A stretch of DNA of 57,260 nt from Hypholoma sublateritium FD-334 SS-4 (taxonomy: Eukaryota; Basidiomycota; Agaricomycetes; Agaricales; Strophariaceae). Positions within the stretch are counted from its first letter, which is position 1, and every line of letters begins with the position of its first letter. The notes below the pieces were generated by a model. The model ran no database searches. It was not told where the DNA came from and worked only from the letters and a program-made list of their open reading frames with translations. The stretch is taken from contig KN817692.1 of NCBI GenBank assembly GCA_000827495.1, forward strand, positions 1-57,260, written 5' to 3'. Position numbers and translations under genes: made by a program. Of the stretch, positions 45,291-55,916 are shown in pieces.

Positions 45291-46200
45291 GATCTAGCTC
45301 TAGAGTCTGGAGCGAGTGTGATAAGTTGCACAACCTGAGTGTTAGGTCTGAGTGTCTGAGTACTGGTCTTTCAGCTTGGTGTCCTAGGGATGGGTAACGA
45401 ATTGGCTGTGAACAAAGCGAATCATCGACCTGGACAGCCTTCAGCCAACAGTGTCAAGCATTGCAACGGTGCTGCAAGAACGTGGCCGGCGGAACCGCAT
45501 CGGAGCTGCAACCTTAACTTCCTGAACGATGGTCGGAGGTAGAAATATTTACAAAGCGCAGTGACTTAGACAGTTAGACTCGAACAAAATTTGCTTAGAA
45601 TCATATTCAACGCAAATTAATTCAAGGCCTACTTAATGAGGTCAAAACTAGGGTATGCACTCAATATCTGACGACATCCTGACTATTCACCATTATCTTA
45701 TCCAGTTGTCGATCTTTGTTCTTGTTCTGCTACGACTTCCCGGCGTTCGCAATGCGCATCTGATAGCAACATCTAGCAACATTCAGTTTCAACTTTACAA
45801 GACATCTCCTTGTGATCATAACATTTACTCTGCCTTATGACATCCATGGGCCAGTTCCGTGGATCATCTGAGCATTCTGCAGGTGCTTCGTTTTCCACTT
45901 CTTTTGAAAGGTGTTCTCTATTATTACACTTGGTCGCGGGTCTATCAGGTGCACACTTTATTCAACAAGGCCTCCGGGAAGCCGTTTGGAAACCATCGCC
46001 GCCGAGAATTCTCAGCGCTGCTTTTGCCCGCTTGCGTCATTTGGGTGCTATAAACGGACCTCTCGCATATGCTCTGCCTGGTTCTACTGTGTCAGAAAGC
46101 TGTTCGGTGCGACGATGCTGGCTTCGGATGCCTATAAATTAGTTGTAGCTTTTGCACTTCCGTCCCCAGTTTATTCCCTTTCATTACGCCTAACTAAACG
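45291..46200. other. Divergent promoter region between MYND copy 2 and GH76
   Basis: 910 bp without a supported gene. The region serves two divergent genes. Overlapping plus-strand frames at 45837-46324 do not resemble a protein family and contradict one another. Confidence 0.45.
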
Positions 46201-48063
46201 ATGTGGACCCTGCTATCCACGATATGGCTCGTTCTTTTGGACTGTCGATTTGCACTTGGACAGAATCTCACTGTTAACCCTAACTGGAGGGTATGTACCG
46301 GCCTTCCCAGGTTATTCGCCCTAATGTCCACCGCCGTTTCTTAAACCAGAAACCCTTGACCACCCGAACCATAATTCAGCGCACCAGTCTCGCTCAAAAC
46401 GCGATTAATCTCATGATGACCCAGCTCGATTCGAGCACTGGCCAATTCGCAAGTAGGTGCTATCGTGTATAGAACCTTTTTTTGTCCCCCCATTGGCAGT
46501 GCTGATCATCGTCATAGATATTGGCTACTGGCAAGCAGGCAACGTATGGACGGCTATGGCGATCCAAGACGAGCTCACCACGACACAAACGAACAAGGCA
46601 GACGTTGTGCAGAATCTCAACCTCGTTTTCGGCCTTTTTTCCAACTATGATCAGTTTGGGTGAGTTGATTGTCTGGCAATAATGTTCCCCGCTTAATGCA
46701 ATAATTTATCACTAGGGTAATGTGGCCTATGCGTCGAATATAAAAATCGTTCTGACCAATTAGCGGCAAATTTCAGTTTAACGACGATGCATTGTAAGTA
46801 AATTATTTCACTGGAAGAAAATATAGCCAGGAAAGATAAACGCTCAATATCATAGGTGGTGGGCGACAGCGGCGATGTACGCGAGCAAGGCGTATAACAA
46901 TACACAGCTTTTAGACAACGCTGTTTCCACTTGGAACTCAGTTTCGCAATTGTGAGTGCATGCGACCAGAGCTAAGATATTTGGTAATCTCTCCCCAGTC
47001 AAATTACGCAGGCCCAAGCCGAGGCTGGATCTACTCCGCTGAAGGATTTTGCGATCGAAGGGACCTGTGATGGAGTAACTATGGCTGGAGGGGTGTTCTG
47101 GGTAGGTAAAGAAATTGACGGAGCCTAGAATAAAAACTGAAGCAAACGTAGCGGCCAACGAGCGATGATACGTCTGTGAACTCAATCACGACGGGGTACG
47201 CTTCGCGGCTCGCAAAGTATGCACACTGATCTCAATGACCCATTTCTTCCCCCAGACTTTTCCTAACGTGTGTTCTCTTCTCGTCACCGTTATCATCTGA
47301 AATACATCGAATGCCCTAGATTGTCGGCATATCTCGCTGAGAAGACGGGTGACCCCAAGTACACAAACGCATCGATCCTCAGTGCCAACTGGATTCGGGC
47401 ACACAATCTAAACACAGATGACATTGTGCTGGACACTGTAAGCGCATCGGATTGCAGCCGTTCGCCAGCGACGTGGATCTTCACATACAACACGGGAAAA
47501 TTTATCGAGGGGCTGTCCGTTCTGGAGAATGTGACAGGGGACAGTCAATGGAATGCGCTGTATGTGCTGACCATCATTCTTCGCTGCCTATGTTCAAGGT
47601 TGACGTATTCGCCTAGGATGCTGTCCATAATCGCCGCAGCCGTGGAGAACACGTCATGGCAAGGGGCCAACGGCATCGTCACCGAAGGGGCGGATAACAC
47701 CCAAAATAACGACGATATCGGATTCAAAGGTCTGCACTCGCTTGAGGTGCAATCGTGCTTGAGTAACAGATGACGATAGCTGTTTACATTCGTGGCCTGC
47801 GCGAGGCTTTTCGCAGGGCCCCGGAAAACTCCCTGCTGCGCACGCTGATTCACAGTTATGTTGATGTCCAAGTAGGTGCACTTGCTTTCGGCAGTATTGC
47901 AACAGAGATTTACGATCGTCGATAGTATAACGCACTTCTGGATTTGGCTGCGAACGGATCCTTTTACTCTGCAGCCTGGGCAGGGCCTGTCCCTACCAGC
48001 TTTACGTCGTGGGGTCAGCTCGCAGCGTTGGACGTTCTGACGGCGGCTGTGGAAGTTAACTGA
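46201..48063 (+). CDS. Secreted glycoside hydrolase family 76 (alpha-1,6-mannanase type)
   Basis: Twelve exons join in frame to 406 aa: 46201-46290, 46350-46452, 46500-46659, 46764-46793, 46856-46951, 46999-47101, 47152-47195, 47256-47267, 47320-47559, 47617-47729, 47780-47871, 47926-48063. The signal peptide is 'LLSTIWLVLLDCRFALGQ'. Family landmarks are 'IGYWQAGNVWTAMA', the catalytic-type pair of Asp in 'NDDALWWATAAMYA', 'GTCDGVTMAGGVFW', 'LSAYLAEKTGD', 'NNDDIGFK' and 'IRGLREAFRR'. GH76 enzymes cut alpha-1,6-mannan backbones. In fungi related proteins (Dfg5/Dcw1) act in wall assembly. No clear C-terminal anchor signal is seen, so a secreted enzyme is likelier. Exon 8 is only 12 nt. Confidence 0.9.
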
Positions 48064-48800
48064 CTGAGAGAATGGGTCAGAGGCCGCTCATAAGCAGAGA
48101 TTGCTCTTTGCGGAGATGTTTGTTTGCGGAAACGAAATGTTGTTCGTGGCGGTTTGCTTCTCAACTGTGATCGAGTCCAATCCGTATTGAAGTCTATTCT
48201 AGAAACAGTTTGGGGAAGAGATTTTCCTTGTCGTTGAGATCGGTTGGAGGTAGAGCCTGGTAGCATCGTGCACATCCTAGATTTCAATCGACCAGCGAAC
48301 CCTGACCGGTGACCATTGAATCTTGATTCATGCAAGCCAGACTATCGGCAGCTATTAAGTCGTAAGTTCGCCCAGAACGAGGCATGTCTATGCTTTTCAC
48401 TCTATAGATTGGGCAGCGCCTTTTCCTCGCCAGTTTTGCATCATAAGAGGAGCTCGGAGTAACGCTAACGGCGGCTGTGGAGGTCAAATGGATCGTGAAG
48501 CCAGAGCAGAGATTGCTTTTGGAGTGTTGTTTGCGGTGAGGAGATAGATCGCAATTCTTGACGGTGATCGAGCACAAATCAAGGGCTGCAGTATCAAGGA
48601 TTTGTGTTGAAACTCTTTCTCGCTGGAACCAGTCGGGAGAGGAGATTGGTAGCAGCATAGAGGTAGTCGGTGTCAATGGATGAACAAGCTCGGCATTGTG
48701 CGGAAGAATTGCTAAAATGGCTTTGATTGATCTTCCAGACCGCCAGAAATTAAGGTCGTCATCTATTAAGTCGTGAGTGTGCCCGAAAACGAGGCTTTTG
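48041..48800 (+). repeat. Tandem duplication covering the GH76 3' end, two diverged units
   Basis: CGGCGGCTGTGGA occurs at 48041 (final codons of GH76) and at 48469, 428 bp apart. Following landmarks repeat in order: GCAGAGATTGCT, TTTGTTTGCGG or GTTGTTTGCGG, and TATTAAGTCGT with CCCA/GAACGAGGC-like text at 48353 and 48764. The second unit keeps the frame of 'LTAAVEV', so it is a copy of the gene's tail. Confidence 0.75.
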
Positions 48801-48818
48801 TATACAGATATCGTACAA

Positions 48819-49375
48819 TCAAACAACGGTAGGTTCAACCACCATCTCCAGAGGCACAGTAGGCGCAGCTGACGCGACCGGCCGCCTTGTCTCTCTCCCA
48901 AGTCCCGCGGCACGCTCAGACTCCTCTATCGTATATGCCGGTTCGCGGAGCTGCTTGAGACGCCGCTTGTGAATCTTGCTCTTCCAATGGGACTGAAGGG
49001 CGATATCCGTCTCGTAGTATCTGGAACAGCGGTTGATAAAAAAAAGCAAAAATATGGCAGTAAATTAGGCTCACTTTGCGCACTCGACGCAGTAATGCTG
49101 TCCTAGACCGGGTAGCTCGTAGTTAATCGGCTGCGCTTCGAGCTCTGCACGGCGCTGGGAGATATCAGCTCCCAAAACATGCGCTGAAACAACAGAATAT
49201 GCTCACCTCTGGCGCCAGGTCTATATCCTGGATCTGATCCAAATCCCGACCTCTGACCTGTTCGAATAATCAGGAAATCATTCGATCAGGCAGACTATCG
49301 ACATACCCTTGTCCTAGCGGCTCTGTGGACATCTCTCCTGGCATGATGGGCTCGGGAACGGCGTAAACGACCCAT
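48819..49375 (-). CDS. BUD20: BUD20/ZNF593-type C2H2 zinc-finger ribosome biogenesis factor
   Basis: Four exons on the minus strand (49375-49307, 49257-49207, 49154-49075, 49020-48819) give 133 aa. A basic start '[20 protein letters not shown]' leads to '[13 protein letters not shown]' and the finger '[20 protein letters not shown]' with '[15 protein letters not shown]'. It continues with the signature '[16 protein letters not shown]'. This is the Bud20 family, a shuttling factor bound to pre-60S particles that helps their export from the nucleus. The length is typical. It is divergent from APN2, with starts 219 bp apart. Confidence 0.93.
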
Positions 49376-49593
49376 CGAGATGATGGTCTAGGTTGAAAAG
49401 GGCAAATTTATTGTGACCCTATTCTGGGGTCAATATTACTAACGGAGGTAACACTGGGCGACGGAACTTTCTTGACTGCCACCACCACTTGCGTCACAAT
49501 ATTTCACAGATTATGACGCTCTGCTCTATATTTTGTTAAGATTGTTCACACAAACTCTCTTAAACCTCGGGTCAACTATATACATGGCATGAA
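49376..49593. promoter_or_regulatory. Short bidirectional promoter between BUD20 and APN2
   Basis: Only 218 bp separate the two start codons, so both promoters must overlap. The stretch contains pyrimidine-rich and AT-rich parts near 49530-49560 but no clear TATA box. Confidence 0.6.
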
Positions 49594-51731
49594 ATGCGCG
49601 TTCTTACTTGGAACATTGTCCGTTTTCTATCATCAACTTTTGTTCTGACCTCACCAGTATTTGAATTCATTCTAGAATGGGGTCCGTACACTGCCGCAAT
49701 ACCACCCGTGAGTGCATGTTCCTAGGTGTGGTCGACGCAATTAACGTCATGTTTGTGGCAGATGGACCACGTTGAAGACGTTCGACGATATCTTGAACCA
49801 CCTTGACGCAGACATCGTGTGTTTTCAAGGTTCATTAATCCATATGTATCTCAGAAGATACTCGTTTCTGACAAGATACCGCAGAAATGAAATCATCCAG
49901 ACAGATTCTCCCGAAACAAGTCGCATTGCCACCATCCTTCAACTCGTTCTTTTCATTTCCACTTCGCAAAACGGGATATTCTGGCGCCGCGGTGTACACG
50001 CGCAAGAGCGCCGTCGTGCCACTGAAAGCAGAGGAGGGCCTTTCCGGATTACTTCAGCCTCGCCCGCCATTTTCCCACTCCGAGTGCATTGGTATATACC
50101 CGTCCCAGAAGCACGATATTGAAATGGACTATAAGGATCTTGATAGCGAAGGGCGCGCTCTGGTGATCGATTTTGGTCTATTCGTTCTCATCAATGTGTA
50201 CTGCCCGAACGATGGAACAGGCAGCGAAGAGCGAGAAATATTCAAAGTGGAGTACCACCAATTGTTGGAGACGCGTGTCCGCGCGCTAATCACGGCAGGG
50301 CGCGAGGTGGTCGTCGTCGGTGACCTCAACGCTTGCGCTGCCATCGAAGATCACTGCGAGGGCCGCATTATGGTTGAGCAGGGTCTCGCCGCGGGCCTCG
50401 AGGGCGAGGACGGCTTCTGGGGAAGGGACTCCCGCCGCTGGCTTCGTGACTGGCTGTGCAAAGACGACGGGACGGGCACGCTGGTCGACATCGTACGCCG
50501 GTTCTGGCCCGATCGGCAGGGGATGTACACATGTACGTGTTCCTTTCTATCTTGACGTCATTACCTCAAACATACTAGGTTGGAACACGAAGATATCTGC
50601 ACGCGACACGAACTACGGCACGCGCATCGATTTTGTGCTTATTACCCCTGGACTGGTTCCATGGGTTAAAGCTGCGGATATCCTACCTAGCTTGAAGGGC
50701 AGCGATCACTGTCCTGTTTATATCGACCTTCATGACGAGATTACTGGCGCCGATGGGACAATCACAAGGCTATCCGACGTATTAGGTGCTAGATCTGTAG
50801 CTGGCGAACCTGCGGAGCCTCCGCGCCTGGCAGCCAAATACTGGGACGAATTTAAGCAAAAGTTGCTGTCCACGTTCTTTGGAAAGAAATCCGAAGACAG
50901 AAAATCGGGTTCGCCGTTATCAGTATCACGGAGTCCTGCTCTTGGAACCGCGGAGAATCCTGAGAGCCTAGAAAACTCTGAACAATCGACGATTTCACCT
51001 GTCCCGGATGATTTGCTAATCCAATCGCCCTCAGCAAGTGGGCTGGCGCCCGTAGACCAGCCACCCGCCACGGCCAAGCGCCGGCTCGTCCCAAATGACA
51101 CTAAGTCGTCGACGAAGAAAGCACGCGTCACCGAACCGCGCAAAGCACCCATGAAGCAAAATGGCAAGCTTAAGGCCGGCGGGCAAGCAACGCTCGCTGG
51201 GTTCTTCGCCCAACCGAAGGCGACTGGCTCAAAGGCTTCGTCTTCAAAGGCACATGCGAAATCGGCCTCCAGTCCCCCCGCGCAAGAACCCTCAGAAACG
51301 GACGAAGGTGCGGACTATCAATTCGCACTGCAACTCTCCCAGGCGGAGGACAACGTCCTCCCGTTGTCCTCTCAGGGTTCCTCGGGCGGGGAGAGCAAGC
51401 AGAAGTGGACGAGTCTTCTCGCGCCGACAAAGGCCCCGAACTGCACCGCACATAACGAGCCCGCCAGAGAATTTACTGTGGGTAAGCCGGGGCCTAACAA
51501 AGGGAAGAGGTTCTTTGTCTGTGCGCGGTATGTCCAATTCATATTCTACACTGTATATCTCGGAACTGATTCGGGTATCTTCCTGGCTGGCCTAGACCTG
51601 TCGGACCGGGATACGACAAAGGACGCGCGGAGCGCCTCAGGCAGCATGTCGACCCACAGTACAAATGCAATTTCTTCATGTGGGCAAGCGATGCGCGCAG
51701 GGAGATGGCGAAGGAGAAGGAGCCCGCCTAA
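49594..51731 (+). CDS. APN2: AP endonuclease 2 with PIP-box and GRF zinc finger
   Basis: Six exons (49594-49617, 49676-49707, 49762-49829, 49885-50532, 50579-51527, 51596-51731) give 618 aa. The exonuclease-endonuclease-phosphatase fold shows 'MRVLTWNINGVRTLPQ', 'LDADIVCFQEMKSSR' (metal-binding Glu), 'VLINVYCPN', 'VVVGDLNACAA', 'GTRIDFVL' and 'GSDHCPVYIDL' (catalytic His). A linker with KKAR-type basic patches follows, then a PCNA-binding PIP box 'QATLAGFF'. The C-terminal zf-GRF domain runs from 'APNCTAHNEPA' through 'GPNKGKRFFVCAR' to 'YKCNFFMWASDA'. The enzyme cuts DNA at abasic sites and trims 3' ends in base excision repair. The layout equals that of human APEX2 and yeast Apn2. Confidence 0.95.
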
Positions 51732-53859
51732 TGAGCGCCTGTTCCACGAAATCATTTCCGCCACCAGCGGAGCGATTCAAGCTCAGTCGCTGGAACGCCT
51801 AAACACGTCGCGGACCAGTCCCGAGCATCTTGAGCTTAATCACTACGTGTCGGGCAACGCGGCGTCATGATCAATGTTAATGATCAGCGACTCTGGGCAA
51901 TACGTGTCGTCCAGTACCATTAAGTATATTTATTCCCCTTGCTTGGATCGTAATCACCTCCTAGCGTCTGTCGTTTTCTTGAAATTTGCTTTGTAGTATT
52001 CATGCTTTCCAAAATGGTGACCCGGAAGGTGCGAAATATAATGGACGAAGATTGTTTTTAGCTCATTAAATATCTCTCTAGATTCTTCACTGTCTTATCT
52101 TATTTCGTTCTGTCGCATTGGTCTTCGTCGTCTGCTCTGCCTTCGGTGTGTTATGCAACCCGCATCTGCCGGCTGCGGTGGTGATGAGGTATGTAACTGA
52201 TTGTTTGACCTGGCGATACCTACTTAAAATTGCCAGCACATCACGAAGTGGACGCACAATGTACGCGGGCTTCAATCGAGGAGATATCCTTTTCATCACA
52301 AATACAACACCCAAACCGTATACTATTGGCGACATCGTCGTGTTCATATGGGCCAAACTATAATGTAGATTCTGTGCTAATACTCAAATGATTTCACTGA
52401 AAAGTACAGACCAGAGTGATGGACCCCATGGGAAGCATAGGCGTAGCTCCATAAGTCAAAAGTCAATCAAAATCATGATATTTCATTGTGTACCAACTGT
52501 TACCAAGGCTCCAAAACATCTCGAAATTCCTTAGAAAAAGGTTTAGAAAAATCAAAACTCCTCAAAGTTGTAGTTAGCAAACAAAGAAGGCATTTCTTCG
52601 GTTGAAGAAAGGTGATTAGAACATGAAGCAAACACCGCTGACAAGGAGTTTCAAATAAAATTTCGGCTGACCTTCCTCTGAGTACGTACTCTCCCATAAC
52701 CCATACTTTTGGCTGTCCACCGAGAGGTATGGGTTAAGAGGGAGTCGACTGTACTTATGATCCTGCTCATAAATACCAGGGCTGCGATCGTTGCCGGTAT
52801 CGTTATTTATGTATTACATTCCTTGCGTCTCGTTGTATAAAACAGAAAATGAACACTAGTCAACTCTACTAATAATATTACTATTACTAATAAGAGATGG
52901 GTGAGATATGTATTAGTCTCGTACCCAGCCGTCCTGATTCGGAATTTCTTCAGGAAATGCACGATCAATATAAAATTGATGGGCTCGGTCCTCACCAGTA
53001 CGTCTGGTGCATTTGAACCGTGCAACCCCCCATCGTACTCCGTGTGACATTCACTTAGATCACGTGTGGCCGGGCCGCCGCACATCGACTCCAAATCGAC
53101 TCGTACTTGCTGTCCTCGCCGCCTTGCTCGCCGCCCTCAAGCTTGCTTCGCCCACAGCTGAAGAATCTCCACTAAATAGATTTTTTTTGGCCGAAAATTT
53201 TTGACATAAAAGACGAAAATGGTCTACCAAGATGCAGCTGCAAATTCTGCTAGTTGAGTCTTGCTCTGATTTTACAGGGGGAAAATTCAGAGTAAATTGT
53301 GGCACTCTGTTCTCTACATGTCAAGGGAATTTAAAAGGGAGAGACGCACAAATTTTAGCATTGTGTGAGAGTCAAGCCATTNAATAATTTCATGAATAAA
53401 ATAATTGTACATTATTACCATCCATGGATTATTGTATCTCCGTAGTTGATGCTAATAGTGGATTTCTATTTTTTTTCTAATGCTGAAAGTTGTGTCCAAC
53501 AGATAGAATGGCCATGTCAGGGCCATGCGGGAGGGCGGTGATGACATTGTCACTGGATCACGAGACGTGACACCCAGTGAAAAAGGCCTCGGCCCGTTCC
53601 GAAGTAAATCCGATCACCGAGAACCTCCAAGTGCATATTGATATGTTTTATCAACAAAATTCTCCTCGAAAAGAGGCATATCTACTCAAGTAAACCTCAG
53701 TCCTATCTAATTCAATCTCACTCATCCAAAAGCAGAATGAGAAGAACTGAGCTGTATCGATTATAGCATGAATTACATAATATACGATTAATCAAAGACA
53801 CAAGATGGGCACCCGGAGCCCCTTTCTACTGCGAAATATCGAACGGGGGCGTCAGTTTA
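51732..53859. other. Gene-free AT-rich region
   Basis: About 2.1 kb between the 3' ends of APN2 and the coiled-coil gene. No gene is supported. It contains one notable inverted repeat (52691-52744) and several A/T runs. Short frames on both strands show no family resemblance. Confidence 0.5.
52691..52744. repeat. Imperfect inverted repeat (hairpin)
   Basis: CTCCCATAACCCATAC (52691-52706) faces GTATGGGTTAAGAGGGAG (52727-52744), leaving a loop of 20 bases. It could be a decayed element end or a transcript hairpin. Confidence 0.55.
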
Positions 53860-55754
53860 CTAGCCCAAAGCTGCTTTTGACTTGTCTTCCCAGACCTAGA
53901 AAAAGAGTAAGAATTAGTAGCCTTGGTAAGATGTAATCAATGATCAAACCAGTTTCTGCTCCGGGGAAAGGTTATTATAATAAAGCTTGAACTCCTCCGT
54001 NGTACCTTGAGGGTTATTCTTGACCCACTCCAGCGCACAGAGATTTCTTAATACAAAAATGGTAAGTAACAAGTAAAACTATCCCACTTTCCGCATACCT
54101 GGCTGTATTAGTCTTGGTGGGCCGCATACGAGCCCCCTTGTTGCGTTTAGGGTCTACNGTATTGGATTGATCAGCAGCTGCCAGCGGCTGTGCATCCAAT
54201 GGGGGAACGAGAGGCTGAGGAAATGGTGCCGCGTGCCTGCGAAGAGCATCGAAATTGAGAGGTTCTCTGGAGTTGAGTGCGAGGGGATTTCCGATCTGCG
54301 AAAGATTGGATCGAGTGCGTAAAACTATGCCAAGGCGATGAGATATACTATGTGTCACTTACAGTAAAATTGACGTTATGGTAGGGTACCATAGGCGGCT
54401 CACTAAGAGTAGGAGCGCGCAATCCTTCCTATTAATCAGGTTGCATTTGTTAGTCCAGGCAGTTGCAAGAAGAGTGTGACCAGACTTACGTGGGCCAGCA
54501 TAGGCTGTGGCCGCAAGGGAGTTCCTGGAATGATATTGATGGCCGGTATAGTAGGTATCTGAAAGTGCAATGAAGGTCAAAACAATGACAAGGACAATAT
54601 AATGAATTTGGCTTTCTTACCGCATCGATTGGCAGTTGAGCATGTAGGCCGTTGTCAGATTCAGGCATCGCCTTCAGTTTCTTTGCTGCGGCTTCCAAAT
54701 GATCGTCAGCGGAACGTTTAGACGTACTCGTAGTAGTTTCTTTGTTCTTCTTCTTCATCCAATTATGACGCCACGACNGATAGTTATCAGTGGCAACGAG
54801 GTTTGCCTTCCAGTCCATGGCACAGAAGCGCAGTTCGACNAAACGCTGNGCCATAGATTCATTGTACGTGGCTAGACTGGTTGCATCGACATCACTCCAA
54901 GTCCTGGGGAGCTTTCCGTCCAATGCCATCTGGACCCAGAGTGACCTGGCGTAGCGGCGGATTTCTGCTGCTCGAAATCCATCAACCACGGTACCGTCTT
55001 CAAGTTCGATGTACTTCATAGCAACATTGATGCCTTGTGAGGATCGATGCTTACCACGCACATTGGCAGGACCTGGCGAAGGATCCTTAGACCCTCCGTC
55101 TTCTTCATCGAAATCAGGGAACGTCTCCGCTTCTTCGGGGGCATCTATTTCAAGAATCTGCTCTTGCGTGGCTGCATTCCAGTCCTGTCTTGTCCAGAAA
55201 CGGATATTCGGGTAGTCCTCTTTATGAAGAGAAGGGCGGCAAGTGGGAGTGGTGGCTGCTGGAATATGGGTCAGCAACATGTTATAAGCCATCCTGTCAA
55301 TTTAGTCAGATAATGAAAAGGTGAAGTACACCGCACATACATAAGCGTCTCGACTTTCGCTTCCAGTGCCGCATTTTTAGTCAATAGCATTACATTTTCC
55401 TGCTGTGACTCATTGAATCGAGCATGGAGTTGATGATATTGGTTTGAAGACACCGTGTCATTCCTTCCACTGCCATGAGACCAGCTGGATTCAGTAGAGC
55501 CTGATGAACTCCACGGCTAACACGTTATGGCGTTAATGGGTGANGCATAGAATAGATAAAACACTTACCATTTGACGGCGTCCATATTCACCAATACTGC
55601 GCGGAGCAGAGGATTGTACAGCGCTCGCTTGACGACCTCCCATGTGTAGATAGTCAACCGCAAAGGAAGTTGAGAGACCTCCGTCCAGCGAAGGAGTACC
55701 GGAGTCCATTCGTGACGTGGTGGAGGGGAAACGACATGTGGGTATATTTGGCAT
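53860..55754 (-). CDS. Uncharacterised basidiomycete protein with coiled coil
   Basis: The minus-strand exons run from the ATG at 55754 ('MPNIPTCRFPSTTSRMDSGT') through 'QYHQLHARFNESQQENVMLL', which forms a predicted coiled coil. Next comes 'IRFWTRQDWNAATQEQILE' with an acidic linker, then 'YARSLWVQMALDGKLPRTW' and 'MDWKANLVATDNY', then a Lys-rich stretch ('KKKNKETTTSTSKRSADDHL'). Later exons give 'NSREPLNFDALRRHAAPF', 'LCALEWVKNNPQGTTEEF' and a last exon ending 'VWEDKSKAALG'. I recognise the pattern as a recurrent agaricomycete family of unknown function, possibly DNA-binding by its basic patches. Several N positions fall in it, and not every splice site was fixed. Confidence 0.6.
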
Positions 55755-55916
55755 ACATGAACGGGCTTACAAATTCTATCAAAACAAGCCATTTCGTACA
55801 AACAGGGGAGTGTGCGAGGTATGTACATACAACAAGAAGCGGCTCGACAACAACACAGCGCTTAGCGTTCAAAAAACAATCATATGTACCTACATTGGCT
55901 GATTCACGGGGCGCGA

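Noticed and set aside
45837..46324. Overlapping plus-strand frames before the GH76 start
   Set aside because: Three frames overlap in the same 500 bp, none with a recognisable domain. The GH76 signal peptide gives a clear start at 46201.
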